Positions 1 to 8,739 are shown, numbered from the stretch's first letter. The stretch is 20,634 nt of DNA from Oscillospiraceae bacterium (GCA_018109965.1 JAGBFE010000409.1:1-20634); one strand, 5' to 3'. The notes: generated from the sequence alone by a model not told the origin. Program-made: numbers and translations.

Positions 1-473
1 AGCAGTTTGTTGCACTGGCACCGGACACGGTGCGCATTTACCCTACAGTAACACTTGAAAACACATATCTGGAACAGGTGTTTTTGCAGGGCAAATACAC
101 ACCGCCCTCCTTGCAGCAAACGGTGGATATCTGCGTAAAGCTGATGGAAATTTTTGATACAGCAGATATAAAAATAATCAAAATGGGGCTTCACGCCGAT
201 ACAGGCCTTGAAGGCAAAATTGTGGCGGGGCCTTATCATCAGGCATTCAGGGAACTTTGCCTTGCAGGCAGATGCTTTGAAAAAATTAAAAAGCAGTTAA
301 CAAACAGTGAATGTAAAAACTGTATAATAAAAGTTAATCCAAAAGAACTTTCCCAATGGAAAGGTCAGAAAAACAGCAATATCAGTGCTCTGTGCGATAT
401 GGGATATCAGGTACATATAGTTGCAGACAGCAATGTCGCAAAAGGGCAGTTTAATATACAATCAACAGATTAA
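1..473 (+). CDS. Elp3-like radical SAM protein, C-terminal part (5' end outside window)
   Basis: The reading frame is open from position 3 to a TAA at 471-473, about 156 codons, and has no credible start inside the window, so the N-terminal part lies upstream. The visible part matches the C-terminal region of bacterial Elp3/YtqA-type radical SAM proteins: a VRIYPTV segment near the start, then IIKMGLHAD, then GPYHQAFRELC. The CxxxCxxC cluster expected earlier in the protein is not visible. In clostridia a gene of this kind commonly sits between rnc and smc, which fits the smc gene starting 13 bases downstream. Eukaryotic Elp3 modifies wobble uridine in tRNA; the role of these bacterial relatives is less certain, so I give no symbol. 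A GTG at 30 is an internal codon, not the start. Confidence 0.8.
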   Translation, partial: QFVALAPDTVRIYPTVTLENTYLEQVFLQGKYTPPSLQQTVDICVKLMEIFDTADIKIIKMGLHADTGLEGKIVAGPYHQAFRELCLAGRCFEKIKKQLTNSECKNCIIKVNPKELSQWKGQKNSNISALCDMGYQVHIVADSNVAKGQFNIQSTD

Positions 474-477
474 GGGG
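472..477 (+). promoter_or_regulatory. Ribosome binding site that fixes the smc start
   Basis: AAGGGG lies 9 bases before a GTG at 487. It overlaps the stop codon of the upstream gene, which suggests translational coupling. It decides between the GTG at 487 and an open frame reaching back to 421. Confidence 0.7.
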
Positions 478-486
478 AATACACAG

Positions 487-3400
487 GTGTATTTAAAAGC
501 AATAGAACTCCACGGTTTTAAATCCTTCCCGGACAAAACACGCATATCCTTCGACAAGGGTATGACAGCGGTTATCGGTCCGAACGGCTCGGGCAAAAGT
601 AACATCAGTGACGCTATCCGCTGGGTGCTTGGCGAAACCAGCGGCAAGGAACTGCGTTCTGCAGGCAAAATGGAAGATATCATCTTTGGCGGCACAAGTC
701 AGCGCGGACCAATGGGTTTTGCAAGCGTAAGCCTTATACTTGACAACTCCGACCGCAGTTTTGATATGGACACAGATGAGGTTTCCGTTACAAGAAAATA
801 TTACAGAGGCGGCGACGGCGAATATTTCATCAACGGCAACCGCGTGAGACTTAAAGATATTTACGAACTTTTCCTTGACACAGGTCTGGGCAAAAGCGGT
901 TATTCAATTGTGGGACAGGGCAAAATCAGCCAGATTGTTACCGCAAAACCGGAAAACCGCCGCGAAATTTTTGAAGAAGCTTCCGGTATTTCAAAGTTCC
1001 GCTACAAAAAGAACGAAGCCGAAAAGAAACTTTCCGCATCACAGGAAAACATCACACGCCTTACCGATATTCTTTTAAACCTTGAAGAAAGGGTTGGCCC
1101 TCTCGAAAAGGAAAGCAAAAAGGCAAAGGAATTTGTTGCCCTGAGCGAAAAGAAAAAGGGGATGGAAATTTCCCTCTGGCTGCAGACAGTGGAAAAAAAC
1201 AAGTCACTTATCCGTGACCAGCAGAGAAAATTGGAAGTTTTCCAGAATGACCTTGACAATATTGAAAATCAGATTGCCGAGAAGGAAGCCTACATAGAAA
1301 AACGATACTTTGAAAGCAATGACCTTATCAGAAAAGGCGAAGAAAATCTGACCGCTATCAGAAATATCGAGCAGCAGATTTCTGACAAAAACAGCGAAAA
1401 GGCTGTGGCAGAAAACCAGTCCCGCTATGACGAACAGCGCATGCAGGAACTTGGCAGGGAAATTGAACTTTCAGGCAGCGAAAAAGGCAGCATTGAACAG
1501 CGCAAAGCAGAAATTGGTGCAAAACTTGGCGAAATGCAGCAGCAAAAGGCACAGCTTGCTGAAAAAGCCGAACACACACAGGGCGAAATTACACTTCTTG
1601 CCCAAAATGCAAAAAAAGCAGATGAACACAAAGGCTCACTGCTTGAAAAAGAAACTGTGCTCCGCACAAATATTCAGGACAGCCGCCTTGAACTTATGGG
1701 ACTTACCACACAGAATCAGGCTGTTATGGAGTCAAGCCGCAAGGCACAGGCGGATATTGAAACAAACCAGAAATATCTTGATGAGGTAAACAGCCAGATT
1801 GCCGATCTCAACGGATTTATGGCAGAGGTTGATGCAGGCATCACCCGCAACACCAACATCAAGAACGGCATTTCCATCAAGCTTAATTCTGTTAAGGATA
1901 AGCTGGATAAAGCCGTTGAAAATCAGAATCTGAACATCGAAAAACAGCGTGACACCGAAAACCGCATCCGTCTGCTGACAGAAATGGAAAACAACCTTGA
2001 CGGTTTCCAGCAGAGTGTAAAAACGGTGCTTACAAACGGCAAAAACGGCCGTCTCAAAGGCATTATCGGCACAGTGGCGCAGCTTATAAGCGTTGAAAAA
2101 GGCTACGAAACTGCAGTTGAAATTGCATTGGGTTACGCATTGCAGAACATTGTGGTGCAGGATGAAACAAGTGCAAAATATGCAATCGAGTTTCTTAAAA
2201 ACAACCGCGGCGGCCGTGCAACATTCCTGCCGCTGGACACAGTCAAACCATCTTCTTTCAGCGAAAAATTGCCTGAATGGGCAACCACAGCAGACAAAGT
2301 TATCGCAGCAGATGCAAAATATGCAAACATCATTTCCAGCCTGCTTGCACGCACAGTTATCTGTGAGGATATCAATGCGGCATCCCGCCTTGCAAAGCAG
2401 CTTAACTACCGCTACAAAATTGTTACAATGGACGGTCAGCAGATTAACGCAGGCGGTTCCTTTACAGGCGGCAGCGTAAGCAAAAGCGCAGGTCTGTTTA
2501 CAAGAAAAGGCGAGATTGAAAAACTTAAGGAAAACCTTGAAAAACTCAAAGCCGAGTTTGAAACACTCAGCGGTGAAACAGCAAAAATCAAAGAAAATTC
2601 TGACCTGCTTAACAGTCAGATTGAAGGCTGCAATGCCGAAATCGAAACCCTGCAGGCAGACAAATACAACTGCAGCATAGAGCTTACAAAATACACACAG
2701 CTTGCAAATCAGTACTCTGACAGCATCACTCTGTACGGCGGTATTGTGGAAAATGCAAACAATGTGCTCCGTGCAAATCAGCAGAGAGAAGCACAGCTCA
2801 ATAATGCTGTAAACGACAGTGAAGCACAGCTTGCACTGCTTGTGGAAGAAATTTCTTCCCTTGGAAAAGTTGACGAAACAACACAGGAACAGCAGAATGC
2901 CCTTGTGGAAACACTGCAGCAGATAAAACTGGATATTGTTGCGCTGAACGGCGAAATTTCCCTTGCAGAAAACAATATGCAGCAGCTTGAGGTGCAAAGC
3001 CAGCAGAGCGAGGACAGAAAACTGCGCCTTGCCGAAGAAATGGCACAGCTGCAGGCTAATGTGGAAAACCGAAAACTTGCAGTGGAAGCTATTGCGCAGG
3101 CGGTGGAGCAGTTGCAGCAGGCCATCAGGGAAATTGAACAGCAGAATGAAGACTTTGTTCGTCTGCGTTTTGAAATTGAACAGGAAAGAACAGAAATCAA
3201 CAGGGAAACAAAAGCACTTTCCGACCAGAAGCTGTCACTTTCCAACCAGATTACAAAAATCGGCGAAAAAATTTCCAATATGGAAACAGGCTATGATGAT
3301 ATTATCCAGAAACTTTGGGAAGAATATGAGCTCACAGTGCAGACAGCCCGTGAATTTGCCTTTGAATTTGAGGATGAAAACCAGTTGCGCAAAGACCTTT

Positions 3401-4044
3401 CCGCAATCAAGGCTTCCATCAAGCGCCTTGGCAATGTAAACGTAGGCGCTATCGAAGAATACAAGGAAGTGTTTGAAAAATACAACTTCCTCAAGGAACA
3501 GCTCCACGACCTTGAAGAAAGCAAAAATCAGCTGCAGAAGCTTATCACTTCTCTCAACGGCGAAATGAAAACCCTGTTCAGCGAAAGTTTTGGCATCATC
3601 AACACAAACTTTGGCAGAATATTCAAGGAACTGTTTGGCGGCGGCAGTGCAAAACTTATACTTACCGACCCTGACAATATCCTTGAAAGCGGTGTTGACA
3701 TCAGTGTTAACCCACCGGGCAAGGTTATCAAAAGTCTTACAGCACTTTCCGGCGGCGAACAGGCACTGGTTGCAATCTCCATCTACTTTGCAATCCTTGC
3801 ACACAACCCGTCACCTTTCTGCATTCTGGACGAAATCGAAGCCGCGCTTGACGATGCAAACGTTACAAGATATGCAAATTATCTTCACGACATTTCCGAC
3901 ACAACACAGTTTATTGTTATCACCCACCGCCGCGGCACAATGGAATCTGCCGATGTACTTTACGGTGTAACAATGCAGGAGGACGGTATCTCCAAACTGC
4001 TCAAACTGGACGTAAACAATATTTCACCATCATTGATAAATTAG
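487..4044 (+). CDS. smc: Chromosome segregation protein SMC
   Basis: SMC ATPase that, with ScpA and ScpB, forms the bacterial condensin which organises and segregates the chromosome. The protein has 1185 residues, the usual length. It starts with YLKAIELHGFKSFPDKT, the typical SMC N-terminus, read from a GTG at 487 behind AAGGGG. Walker A GPNGSGKS is at residues 31-38. Long Gln/Glu/Lys-rich coiled-coil arms surround a hinge at about 523-680 (starts LKGIIGTVAQ and includes GGSFTGGS). The C-terminal head carries the ABC signature LSGGEQ at 1087-1092 and Walker B ending in D1115 and E1116 (CILDEIEAALDD). All key ATPase residues are present. The smc-ftsY order is common in Firmicutes; ftsY starts 16 bases downstream, so the two are probably cotranscribed. 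Confidence 0.98.
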   Translation: MYLKAIELHGFKSFPDKTRISFDKGMTAVIGPNGSGKSNISDAIRWVLGETSGKELRSAGKMEDIIFGGTSQRGPMGFASVSLILDNSDRSFDMDTDEVSVTRKYYRGGDGEYFINGNRVRLKDIYELFLDTGLGKSGYSIVGQGKISQIVTAKPENRREIFEEASGISKFRYKKNEAEKKLSASQENITRLTDILLNLEERVGPLEKESKKAKEFVALSEKKKGMEISLWLQTVEKNKSLIRDQQRKLEVFQNDLDNIENQIAEKEAYIEKRYFESNDLIRKGEENLTAIRNIEQQISDKNSEKAVAENQSRYDEQRMQELGREIELSGSEKGSIEQRKAEIGAKLGEMQQQKAQLAEKAEHTQGEITLLAQNAKKADEHKGSLLEKETVLRTNIQDSRLELMGLTTQNQAVMESSRKAQADIETNQKYLDEVNSQIADLNGFMAEVDAGITRNTNIKNGISIKLNSVKDKLDKAVENQNLNIEKQRDTENRIRLLTEMENNLDGFQQSVKTVLTNGKNGRLKGIIGTVAQLISVEKGYETAVEIALGYALQNIVVQDETSAKYAIEFLKNNRGGRATFLPLDTVKPSSFSEKLPEWATTADKVIAADAKYANIISSLLARTVICEDINAASRLAKQLNYRYKIVTMDGQQINAGGSFTGGSVSKSAGLFTRKGEIEKLKENLEKLKAEFETLSGETAKIKENSDLLNSQIEGCNAEIETLQADKYNCSIELTKYTQLANQYSDSITLYGGIVENANNVLRANQQREAQLNNAVNDSEAQLALLVEEISSLGKVDETTQEQQNALVETLQQIKLDIVALNGEISLAENNMQQLEVQSQQSEDRKLRLAEEMAQLQANVENRKLAVEAIAQAVEQLQQAIREIEQQNEDFVRLRFEIEQERTEINRETKALSDQKLSLSNQITKIGEKISNMETGYDDIIQKLWEEYELTVQTAREFAFEFEDENQLRKDLSAIKASIKRLGNVNVGAIEEYKEVFEKYNFLKEQLHDLEESKNQLQKLITSLNGEMKTLFSESFGIINTNFGRIFKELFGGGSAKLILTDPDNILESGVDISVNPPGKVIKSLTALSGGEQALVAISIYFAILAHNPSPFCILDEIEAALDDANVTRYANYLHDISDTTQFIVITHRRGTMESADVLYGVTMQEDGISKLLKLDVNNISPSLIN

Positions 4045-4060
4045 CGAGGTTACAGACAAT

Positions 4061-4978
4061 ATGGGATTATTTGAAAAACTCGGGTTCGGGCTCAAGAAAA
4101 CAAAGGAAGGTATTTTCAATTCCATTACAAAATCCATTATTTCCTCTCCTTTGACTGATGAGCTTTATGACGACCTTTTGGAACAGCTTATTCTTGCTGA
4201 TGTAGGCTATGAAGTAAGCGAATATCTTTGCGAACAGCTGCGCACAGAGGCAAGAAAACGCAAGGCAAAAACAGGGGAAGATGTTGTGAAAATCTTTCAG
4301 GACATCGTGGTTGACCTGCTTTCTACCGACAAGGAATTTGACCTGTCAGGTGACCCTGCTGTAATTCTCATCATAGGTGTAAACGGCGTGGGCAAAACCA
4401 CATCTATCGGCAAACTTGCAAATTATTATTCAAAACAGGGCAAAAAGGTTCTGCTTGCAGCAGGAGATACCTTCCGTGCCGCAGCGGCAAGCCAGCTTAA
4501 CCAGTGGGCACAACGCAGCAATGTTGACATTGTAATGCACGACGAAGGCGCTGACCCTTCATCCGTTATTTTTGATGCAGTGCAGAAGGGCAAAAACGAA
4601 AAGTACGATATCGTTATCTGCGACACAGCAGGCAGACTGCACAACAAAAAGAACCTTATGGCAGAACTTGGAAAAATCAGCCGTGTTATCCGCAAGGCAA
4701 GCGAAACTGCATCTGTTGAAACACTGCTTGTGCTGGAAGCTATCACAGGCCAGAATGCAATTTTCCAGGCTAAGGAATTTATCTCTGCGGCCGAAGCAAC
4801 AGGCATCATTCTCACAAAACTGGACGGCACAGCAAAGGGCGGCAGCGTGATTTCCATCAAGAAAAAACTTGGTATTCCTGTGCGCTTTGTAGGCGTTGGC
4901 GAAGGTGTTGACGACCTGCTGTTGTTTGATGCACAGAGCTTTGCCGAAACACTTTTCAGCTTGGAAGACGGTGAATAA
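4061..4978 (+). CDS. ftsY: Signal recognition particle receptor FtsY
   Basis: SRP receptor GTPase at the membrane; it pairs with Ffh to deliver ribosome-nascent chain complexes to the Sec translocon. It has 305 residues and lacks the long acidic N-terminal domain of the E. coli protein, as is usual in Firmicutes. A helical N domain (about 1-95) precedes the G domain: GVNGVGKTT at 106-114, DTFRAAA in the next loop, DTAGR at 188-192, TKLD at 252-255 and a C-terminal GVGEGVDDL closing segment. One oddity: the stretch that in FtsY/Ffh usually reads like LDATTGQNA here reads LEAITGQNA, with Glu at residue 226. The rest of the GTPase core is intact, so it is probably functional. It lies 16 bases after smc and two bases before rdgB. 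Confidence 0.97.
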   Translation: MGLFEKLGFGLKKTKEGIFNSITKSIISSPLTDELYDDLLEQLILADVGYEVSEYLCEQLRTEARKRKAKTGEDVVKIFQDIVVDLLSTDKEFDLSGDPAVILIIGVNGVGKTTSIGKLANYYSKQGKKVLLAAGDTFRAAAASQLNQWAQRSNVDIVMHDEGADPSSVIFDAVQKGKNEKYDIVICDTAGRLHNKKNLMAELGKISRVIRKASETASVETLLVLEAITGQNAIFQAKEFISAAEATGIILTKLDGTAKGGSVISIKKKLGIPVRFVGVGEGVDDLLLFDAQSFAETLFSLEDGE

Positions 4979-4980
4979 TT

Positions 4981-5565
4981 ATGGTATTTGCAGTAGCTAC
5001 AAACAATCAGAAAAAACTGAAGGAAATCCAGAGAATTCTGGATTCCTTCGGCATCACAGCAAAAACACTCAAAGAGCTTGGCATCGCTGTAGAAATTGAA
5101 GAAAACGGCACAACATTTGAAGAAAACGCAGTTATAAAAGCAAAAACAATTGCACAGATGGCAAATCTGCCTACAATCAGTGATGACAGCGGCCTTGAAG
5201 TTGATGCACTCAGCGGTGCACCGGGCGTTTACACAGCACGTTTTGCAGGAGAAAACGCAACCGATGATGAAAACATCGACAAACTGCTGCACGAAATGAA
5301 AGATGTTGAAAAAAATGACAGAACCGCACGTTTTGTTTCGGCAGTATGCCTTTATATGCCGGACGGCAGACATACAGTATGCCGCGGCACCTGCGAGGGC
5401 TGGATTGGTTACGAACGCATTGGTGACGGCGGTTTTGGCTATGACCCTGTGTTTATGGTGGACGAAATCAGTTATTCACAGATGTCACCCGAAGCAAAGG
5501 ATGCAATCAGCCACCGCGGCAGTGCACTTAGACAGCTTAAAGATAAAATAGAACAGTTTATATAA
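4981..5565 (+). CDS. rdgB: Non-canonical purine NTP pyrophosphatase (XTP/dITP, RdgB/HAM1 family)
   Basis: Hydrolyses dITP, ITP and XTP to monophosphates and pyrophosphate, keeping deaminated purines out of nucleic acids. It has 194 residues, normal for the family. Family motifs appear in order: ATNNQKKLKEI at the N-terminus (substrate-binding T-N-x-x-K), TFEENAVIKA, SDDSGLEVDAL with acidic residues D68 and D69, GAPGVYTARFAG, GDGGFGYDPVF, and SHRGSALR near the C-terminus. The ATG is two bases after the ftsY stop, so translation probably depends partly on coupling to ftsY; the upstream ribosome binding site is weak. It is the last gene of the smc-ftsY-rdgB cluster, and I see no GC-rich terminator after it. 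Confidence 0.96.
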   Translation: MVFAVATNNQKKLKEIQRILDSFGITAKTLKELGIAVEIEENGTTFEENAVIKAKTIAQMANLPTISDDSGLEVDALSGAPGVYTARFAGENATDDENIDKLLHEMKDVEKNDRTARFVSAVCLYMPDGRHTVCRGTCEGWIGYERIGDGGFGYDPVFMVDEISYSQMSPEAKDAISHRGSALRQLKDKIEQFI

Positions 5566-5579
5566 TAAATTTTATAAGA

Positions 5580-5607
5580 CTGAAACAAAACATTAGTATA
5601 TTATAGT
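5580..5607 (+). promoter_or_regulatory. Possible promoter before yhbY
   Basis: CTGAAA at 5580-5585 and TATAGT at 5602-5607 are separated by 16 bases. The -10 is close to consensus and the -35 matches four of six bases. Transcription would begin near 5614, just before the hairpin at 5619-5651. The region has other AT-rich -10 alternatives, so the exact site is uncertain. Confidence 0.4.
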
Positions 5608-5618
5608 AACAAGCACAT

Positions 5619-5651
5619 CTGTTTGCTGTGTAGCTGATATACAGCAGACGG
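5619..5651 (+). promoter_or_regulatory. 11-bp leader hairpin upstream of yhbY
   Basis: CTGTTTGCTGT at 5619-5629 pairs with ACAGCAGACGG at 5641-5651, giving 11 continuous pairs including two wobble pairs around an 11-base loop. There is no U-run after it (the following bases are A-rich), so it is not an intrinsic terminator on the + strand. The wobble pairs would be mismatches in a minus-strand RNA. It lies near the 5' end of the predicted yhbY transcript and may protect that end or bind a regulator; the function is inferred. Confidence 0.5.
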
Positions 5652-5709
5652 TAAATATAAAAAACAAAAAAATATTTAATACATTTTATTTAAATTAAAA
5701 GGAGATTAT

Positions 5710-6030
5710 ATGGCACTTACATCTAAACAGCGTGCTTTTCTTCGCGGTCAGGCACAGCATATGGACACAATCGTTCAGGTTGGCAAAGAAGGCGTTACCG
5801 AAGCAACAGCAGAATCTATCAGAACAGCTCTTGCAGCAAGAGAACTTGTAAAATGCAAGGTGCTTGACAACTGCCCATACAAAGCAAAGGAAGCAGCAGA
5901 AATGTTCTGCGAATATATCGGATGTGATTCTGTACAGGTTATAGGCAGCAAATTTGTGCTTTTTATGCAGAAAAAGAAAGACTCTCTCTACGACCTCAAA
6001 AAACTTGAACTTGTTGAAAAGACAAAATAA
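5710..6030 (+). CDS. yhbY: YhbY/CRM-domain ribosome assembly RNA-binding protein
   Basis: A 106-residue protein consisting of one CRM (CRS1-YhbY) domain, which binds rRNA of the large ribosomal subunit during assembly. The N-terminus MALTSKQRAFLRGQAQ is typical of the family. The GxxG loop that contacts RNA is GKEG at residues 25-28, and the end is rich in lysine. The start is supported by AAGGAG about six bases upstream. It heads the yhbY, nadD-yqeK, LCP, rsfS cluster and corresponds in position to B. subtilis yqeI, which also lies just before nadD. It is preceded by a 144-base AT-rich leader holding a hairpin. Confidence 0.95.
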   Translation: MALTSKQRAFLRGQAQHMDTIVQVGKEGVTEATAESIRTALAARELVKCKVLDNCPYKAKEAAEMFCEYIGCDSVQVIGSKFVLFMQKKKDSLYDLKKLELVEKTK

Positions 6031-6075
6031 TAAACAATCAGTGAAAAAACAACGTTTTTCTACACGGAGTATAAA

Positions 6076-7260
6076 ATGAAGATTTTATTGTTCGGCGGCG
6101 CTTTTGACCCGCCACACAACGGCCACCTTTCTATACTTAAAGAAGCAGCGCAGTACACCGAATTTGATAAAATAATTGTTATGCCCACAGGCACCCCTAC
6201 CCACAAAAAAGGCTGTATGGTTCCGTTTGATGTGCGTCATTATATGGCACAGCTTGCTTTCGGCAATGTGGACAGTGACGTGGAAATCAGTGACTATGAG
6301 GGAACAAACCTTAAAGATGACTACACATATCTCACACTGAGGCACCTTAAAGAAAAATATGACAATGCAGACATCTTTATGCTCATAGGTTCTGACAGCC
6401 TGTTTTCCATAGACAGCTGGAAAAACAGCCCGGAGATACTTGCAAACTGCACTCCTGTTGTCTTTGCAAGAAAAACAGGTGTGGAGCAGGAAATATATGA
6501 CAAAATAGCACAGCTCAGAGCACAGGGAGCAAATGCGGTTTATATTCCTTACAAGGTTACCGATGTGTCGTCATCAGGCTTCCGTGGCGGTCAGCACAGC
6601 GACAGTGTTCTGCCCGGTGCAGTGGATGCGGTTATAGATGAATACCATCTGTACGACAACAATGAAACAAAGCGTCTGCAGGGCACAGCAAAGCTGCTGG
6701 CAAAGATTATGCTGGATGAAAAGCGTTATATTCACACACTCAATGTGGAAAAACTTGCAGCAGAGCTTGGCACAATCTATCATCTGGATGTGGACAAGCT
6801 GCGCATTGCAGCACTGCTGCACGATATACTCAAGCATGCCTCTTATGATATTCTGTTGCACAGAGCGGGCGCAAGTGGTATAATAAATAGAATAAAAGAC
6901 AAACCAAAACAAACTTTGCATGGCTTTGCCGCGGCAGACTATGCTGAAAAAGAAATGGGAATAACCGATGAGGATATTCTGTGGCCTGTACGCAGTCACA
7001 CCTGCGGCAGAAGCGGAATGACTGATATGGAAAAGGTTATATACCTTGCAGATATGCTTTGCGAGGGACGCAAATTTGAATCCCGTGACTATCTGCTGAG
7101 CCTTGCAAGAAAAAATCTGGATTTGGCTATGTACAAAGCTTTGGTACATTCTGTGGAATGGATAAAATCAAAGGGCAATGAAATCGATACAGACAGTCTT
7201 GAGGCACTGGAATATTTCAGAACACTGACAAAAGCTGACTGTAAGGAGGAAAAAATATGA
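6076..7260 (+). CDS. nadD: Fused nicotinate-nucleotide adenylyltransferase (NadD) and YqeK-type HD hydrolase
   Basis: One 394-residue chain joins two enzymes that are separate adjacent genes (nadD, yqeK) in B. subtilis. Residues 1 to about 190 are NadD, which adenylates nicotinate mononucleotide in NAD synthesis: GGAFDPPHNGH at 7-17 holds the HxGH nucleotide-binding motif, and SSSGFR at 165-170 is a variant of the usual ISSTxIR. Residues from about 205 are a YqeK-like HD domain with a complete metal-ligand set: H220, H249-D250, H282, H308 and D326. YqeK proteins hydrolyse Ap4A symmetrically to ADP. The frame is continuous, with no stop or start between the parts. The ATG at 6076 follows CGGAG. 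The stop overlaps the next gene's start (ATGA, 7257-7260). Confidence 0.95.
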   Translation: MKILLFGGAFDPPHNGHLSILKEAAQYTEFDKIIVMPTGTPTHKKGCMVPFDVRHYMAQLAFGNVDSDVEISDYEGTNLKDDYTYLTLRHLKEKYDNADIFMLIGSDSLFSIDSWKNSPEILANCTPVVFARKTGVEQEIYDKIAQLRAQGANAVYIPYKVTDVSSSGFRGGQHSDSVLPGAVDAVIDEYHLYDNNETKRLQGTAKLLAKIMLDEKRYIHTLNVEKLAAELGTIYHLDVDKLRIAALLHDILKHASYDILLHRAGASGIINRIKDKPKQTLHGFAAADYAEKEMGITDEDILWPVRSHTCGRSGMTDMEKVIYLADMLCEGRKFESRDYLLSLARKNLDLAMYKALVHSVEWIKSKGNEIDTDSLEALEYFRTLTKADCKEEKI

Positions 7261-8336
7261 GTAATAAAAATACATACAGCTCCAAAAAACGCAGGAAAAA
7301 GAAAAACCCAAAAAGAACTCTTATAGCCTGCCTTGTTGCAATATGCATTGTGGCTGTTATGATTTTTGCTGTTGACGGTGCAATCGGCAATATGTACAAC
7401 GAGGGCGAAGAGATTCCTGAAAATATGCAGACAGCCGAAGAAATCAAGGATGATGTTGTAAATATCCTTGTTTGCGGCGTTGATATGGAAGAAGGCCGTG
7501 ACACATACAAAACCGACGTTATTATGTATGTGACAATGGATATCAAGGCAGGCACAGTAAAAGCACTGCAAATTCCGCGCGATACATTTGTGGGTGAACC
7601 TTCCAAAACAGGCAAAATCAATTCTGTTTATTCGGACGGAAGTCATGACAACGGTATTATGAACCTTGTTGAAACACTCAACCAGCGTTTTGGCCTTGCT
7701 GTTGACCACTATGCAACACTTGATATGGAAGCGTTTGTAGAAGTTGTTGACTGGATTGAAGGTGGTCTGGAGATGTATGTACCTTATCCTATTACAATAA
7801 AAGACGGCAACGGAAATCAGGAAACAATCATCAAGGAAGCAGGCTGGCACTATGTAAACGGTGAAACTGCAGAGGCAATTGTACGCAACCGTAACTACGC
7901 AGGTGGCGATATACAGCGAATGGAAGTGCAGAGTTATTTTTATGCATCTGTTATCAAATATTTCAAAGAAATCGGTGTAAGCGACTCCCTCAAGCTTTTA
8001 CCGCGTTTTACACCGTATATCACAACAGATATGCACTGGAGCCGTATTGCAGGCCTTGCAACCGAAGCTTTGAATATGGACTATTCCAACATGGCAATTA
8101 TCAAACCTGGCATACATGGTTATGATATCAGAACAAAGAGAAACGGCGTACAGAACCTGCTGGAAATTCCACAGGACGAATGGCTGGAAATTATCAACAA
8201 ACATTTCAGACCATATCAGGAACCTGTTGAAGCTTTGAATATCGACGAAATTGAAGGCGAAGTTGTGAACGATTATGGCGCAACAGGCATTACAGTTACA
8301 AATCTCGGCGACCTGCTTGCAGGCACCGCCCAATAA
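7257..8336 (+). CDS. LytR-CpsA-Psr (LCP) family cell-wall glycopolymer transferase
   Basis: Membrane-anchored LCP protein of 359 residues; the family attaches wall teichoic acid or other glycopolymers from lipid carriers to peptidoglycan. A short basic cytoplasmic tail (KKRRKKKNPKR) precedes one membrane segment at about residues 22-44, and the rest faces outside. Family motifs include VNILVCGVD, TDVIMYVTMD, IPRDT with R108-D109, GKINSVYSDG, WHYVNGETAEAIVRNRN with R210 and R212, and GGDIQRME with R221; these arginines and the aspartate bind the polyprenyl pyrophosphate in characterised members. The start codon overlaps the nadD-yqeK stop, and AAGGAGG precedes it, so the genes are translationally coupled. 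An LCP gene between yqeK and rsfS also occurs in other clostridia. The attached polymer cannot be told from sequence. Confidence 0.92.
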   Translation: MSNKNTYSSKKRRKKKNPKRTLIACLVAICIVAVMIFAVDGAIGNMYNEGEEIPENMQTAEEIKDDVVNILVCGVDMEEGRDTYKTDVIMYVTMDIKAGTVKALQIPRDTFVGEPSKTGKINSVYSDGSHDNGIMNLVETLNQRFGLAVDHYATLDMEAFVEVVDWIEGGLEMYVPYPITIKDGNGNQETIIKEAGWHYVNGETAEAIVRNRNYAGGDIQRMEVQSYFYASVIKYFKEIGVSDSLKLLPRFTPYITTDMHWSRIAGLATEALNMDYSNMAIIKPGIHGYDIRTKRNGVQNLLEIPQDEWLEIINKHFRPYQEPVEALNIDEIEGEVVNDYGATGITVTNLGDLLAGTAQ

Positions 8337-8349
8337 TACAGGAGAATTT

Positions 8350-8712
8350 ATGAACGGTTTAGAACTTTCCAAAAAGATAGCTGGCTATCTTGACAACAAA
8401 AAAGCAAAGGATGTTAAAATCCTTAAAATCGATGACCTCACAGTTGTAACAGACTACATTGTTATTGCAACAGGTACATCCACAACACAGGTTAAGGCAC
8501 TTGCTGACGAAGTCGATTTCCAGGTTAAAACAAAACTTGGCAAAGACCCTGCACGTGTGGAAGGCTACGAAAGCAAAAACTGGATTTTGCTTGACTACGA
8601 AACAGTGATTGTTCACGTGTTCCACCCACAGGCAAGAGAATACTATGACCTTGACAAGCTCTGGGCAGACGGCACAGAAATTGAATTTGAAATCGAAAAG
8701 GAAGAAGAATAA
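8350..8712 (+). CDS. rsfS: Ribosomal silencing factor RsfS
   Basis: A 120-residue RsfS (Iojap/YbeB/YqeL) protein. It binds L14 on the large subunit and blocks joining of the small subunit, lowering translation when nutrients are scarce. Family features are the central VVTDYIVIATGTSTTQVKALAD segment, then GYESKNWILLDYETVIVHVFHPQAREYYDLDKLWAD, both highly typical. I take the ATG at 8350, behind AGGAGA at 8340-8345; an open frame extends back to 8275 inside the LCP gene but lacks a ribosome binding site there. It lies 13 bases after the LCP gene. The stop codon borders the structured leader before leuS, and one predicted helix of that leader begins at its last base. Confidence 0.95.
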   Translation: MNGLELSKKIAGYLDNKKAKDVKILKIDDLTVVTDYIVIATGTSTTQVKALADEVDFQVKTKLGKDPARVEGYESKNWILLDYETVIVHVFHPQAREYYDLDKLWADGTEIEFEIEKEEE

Positions 8713-8739
8713 TTCCTTTTAAACAAAAATAAATAAAAT

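Noticed and set aside
421..486. N-terminal extension of smc back to 421
   Set aside because: It overlaps the upstream gene, lacks a ribosome binding site and adds residues absent from SMC; the GTG at 487 has both.
6042..6061. Hairpin GAAAAA/TTTTTC before nadD-yqeK
   Set aside because: Only A-U pairs with a mismatch; too weak, and it lies inside an operon.
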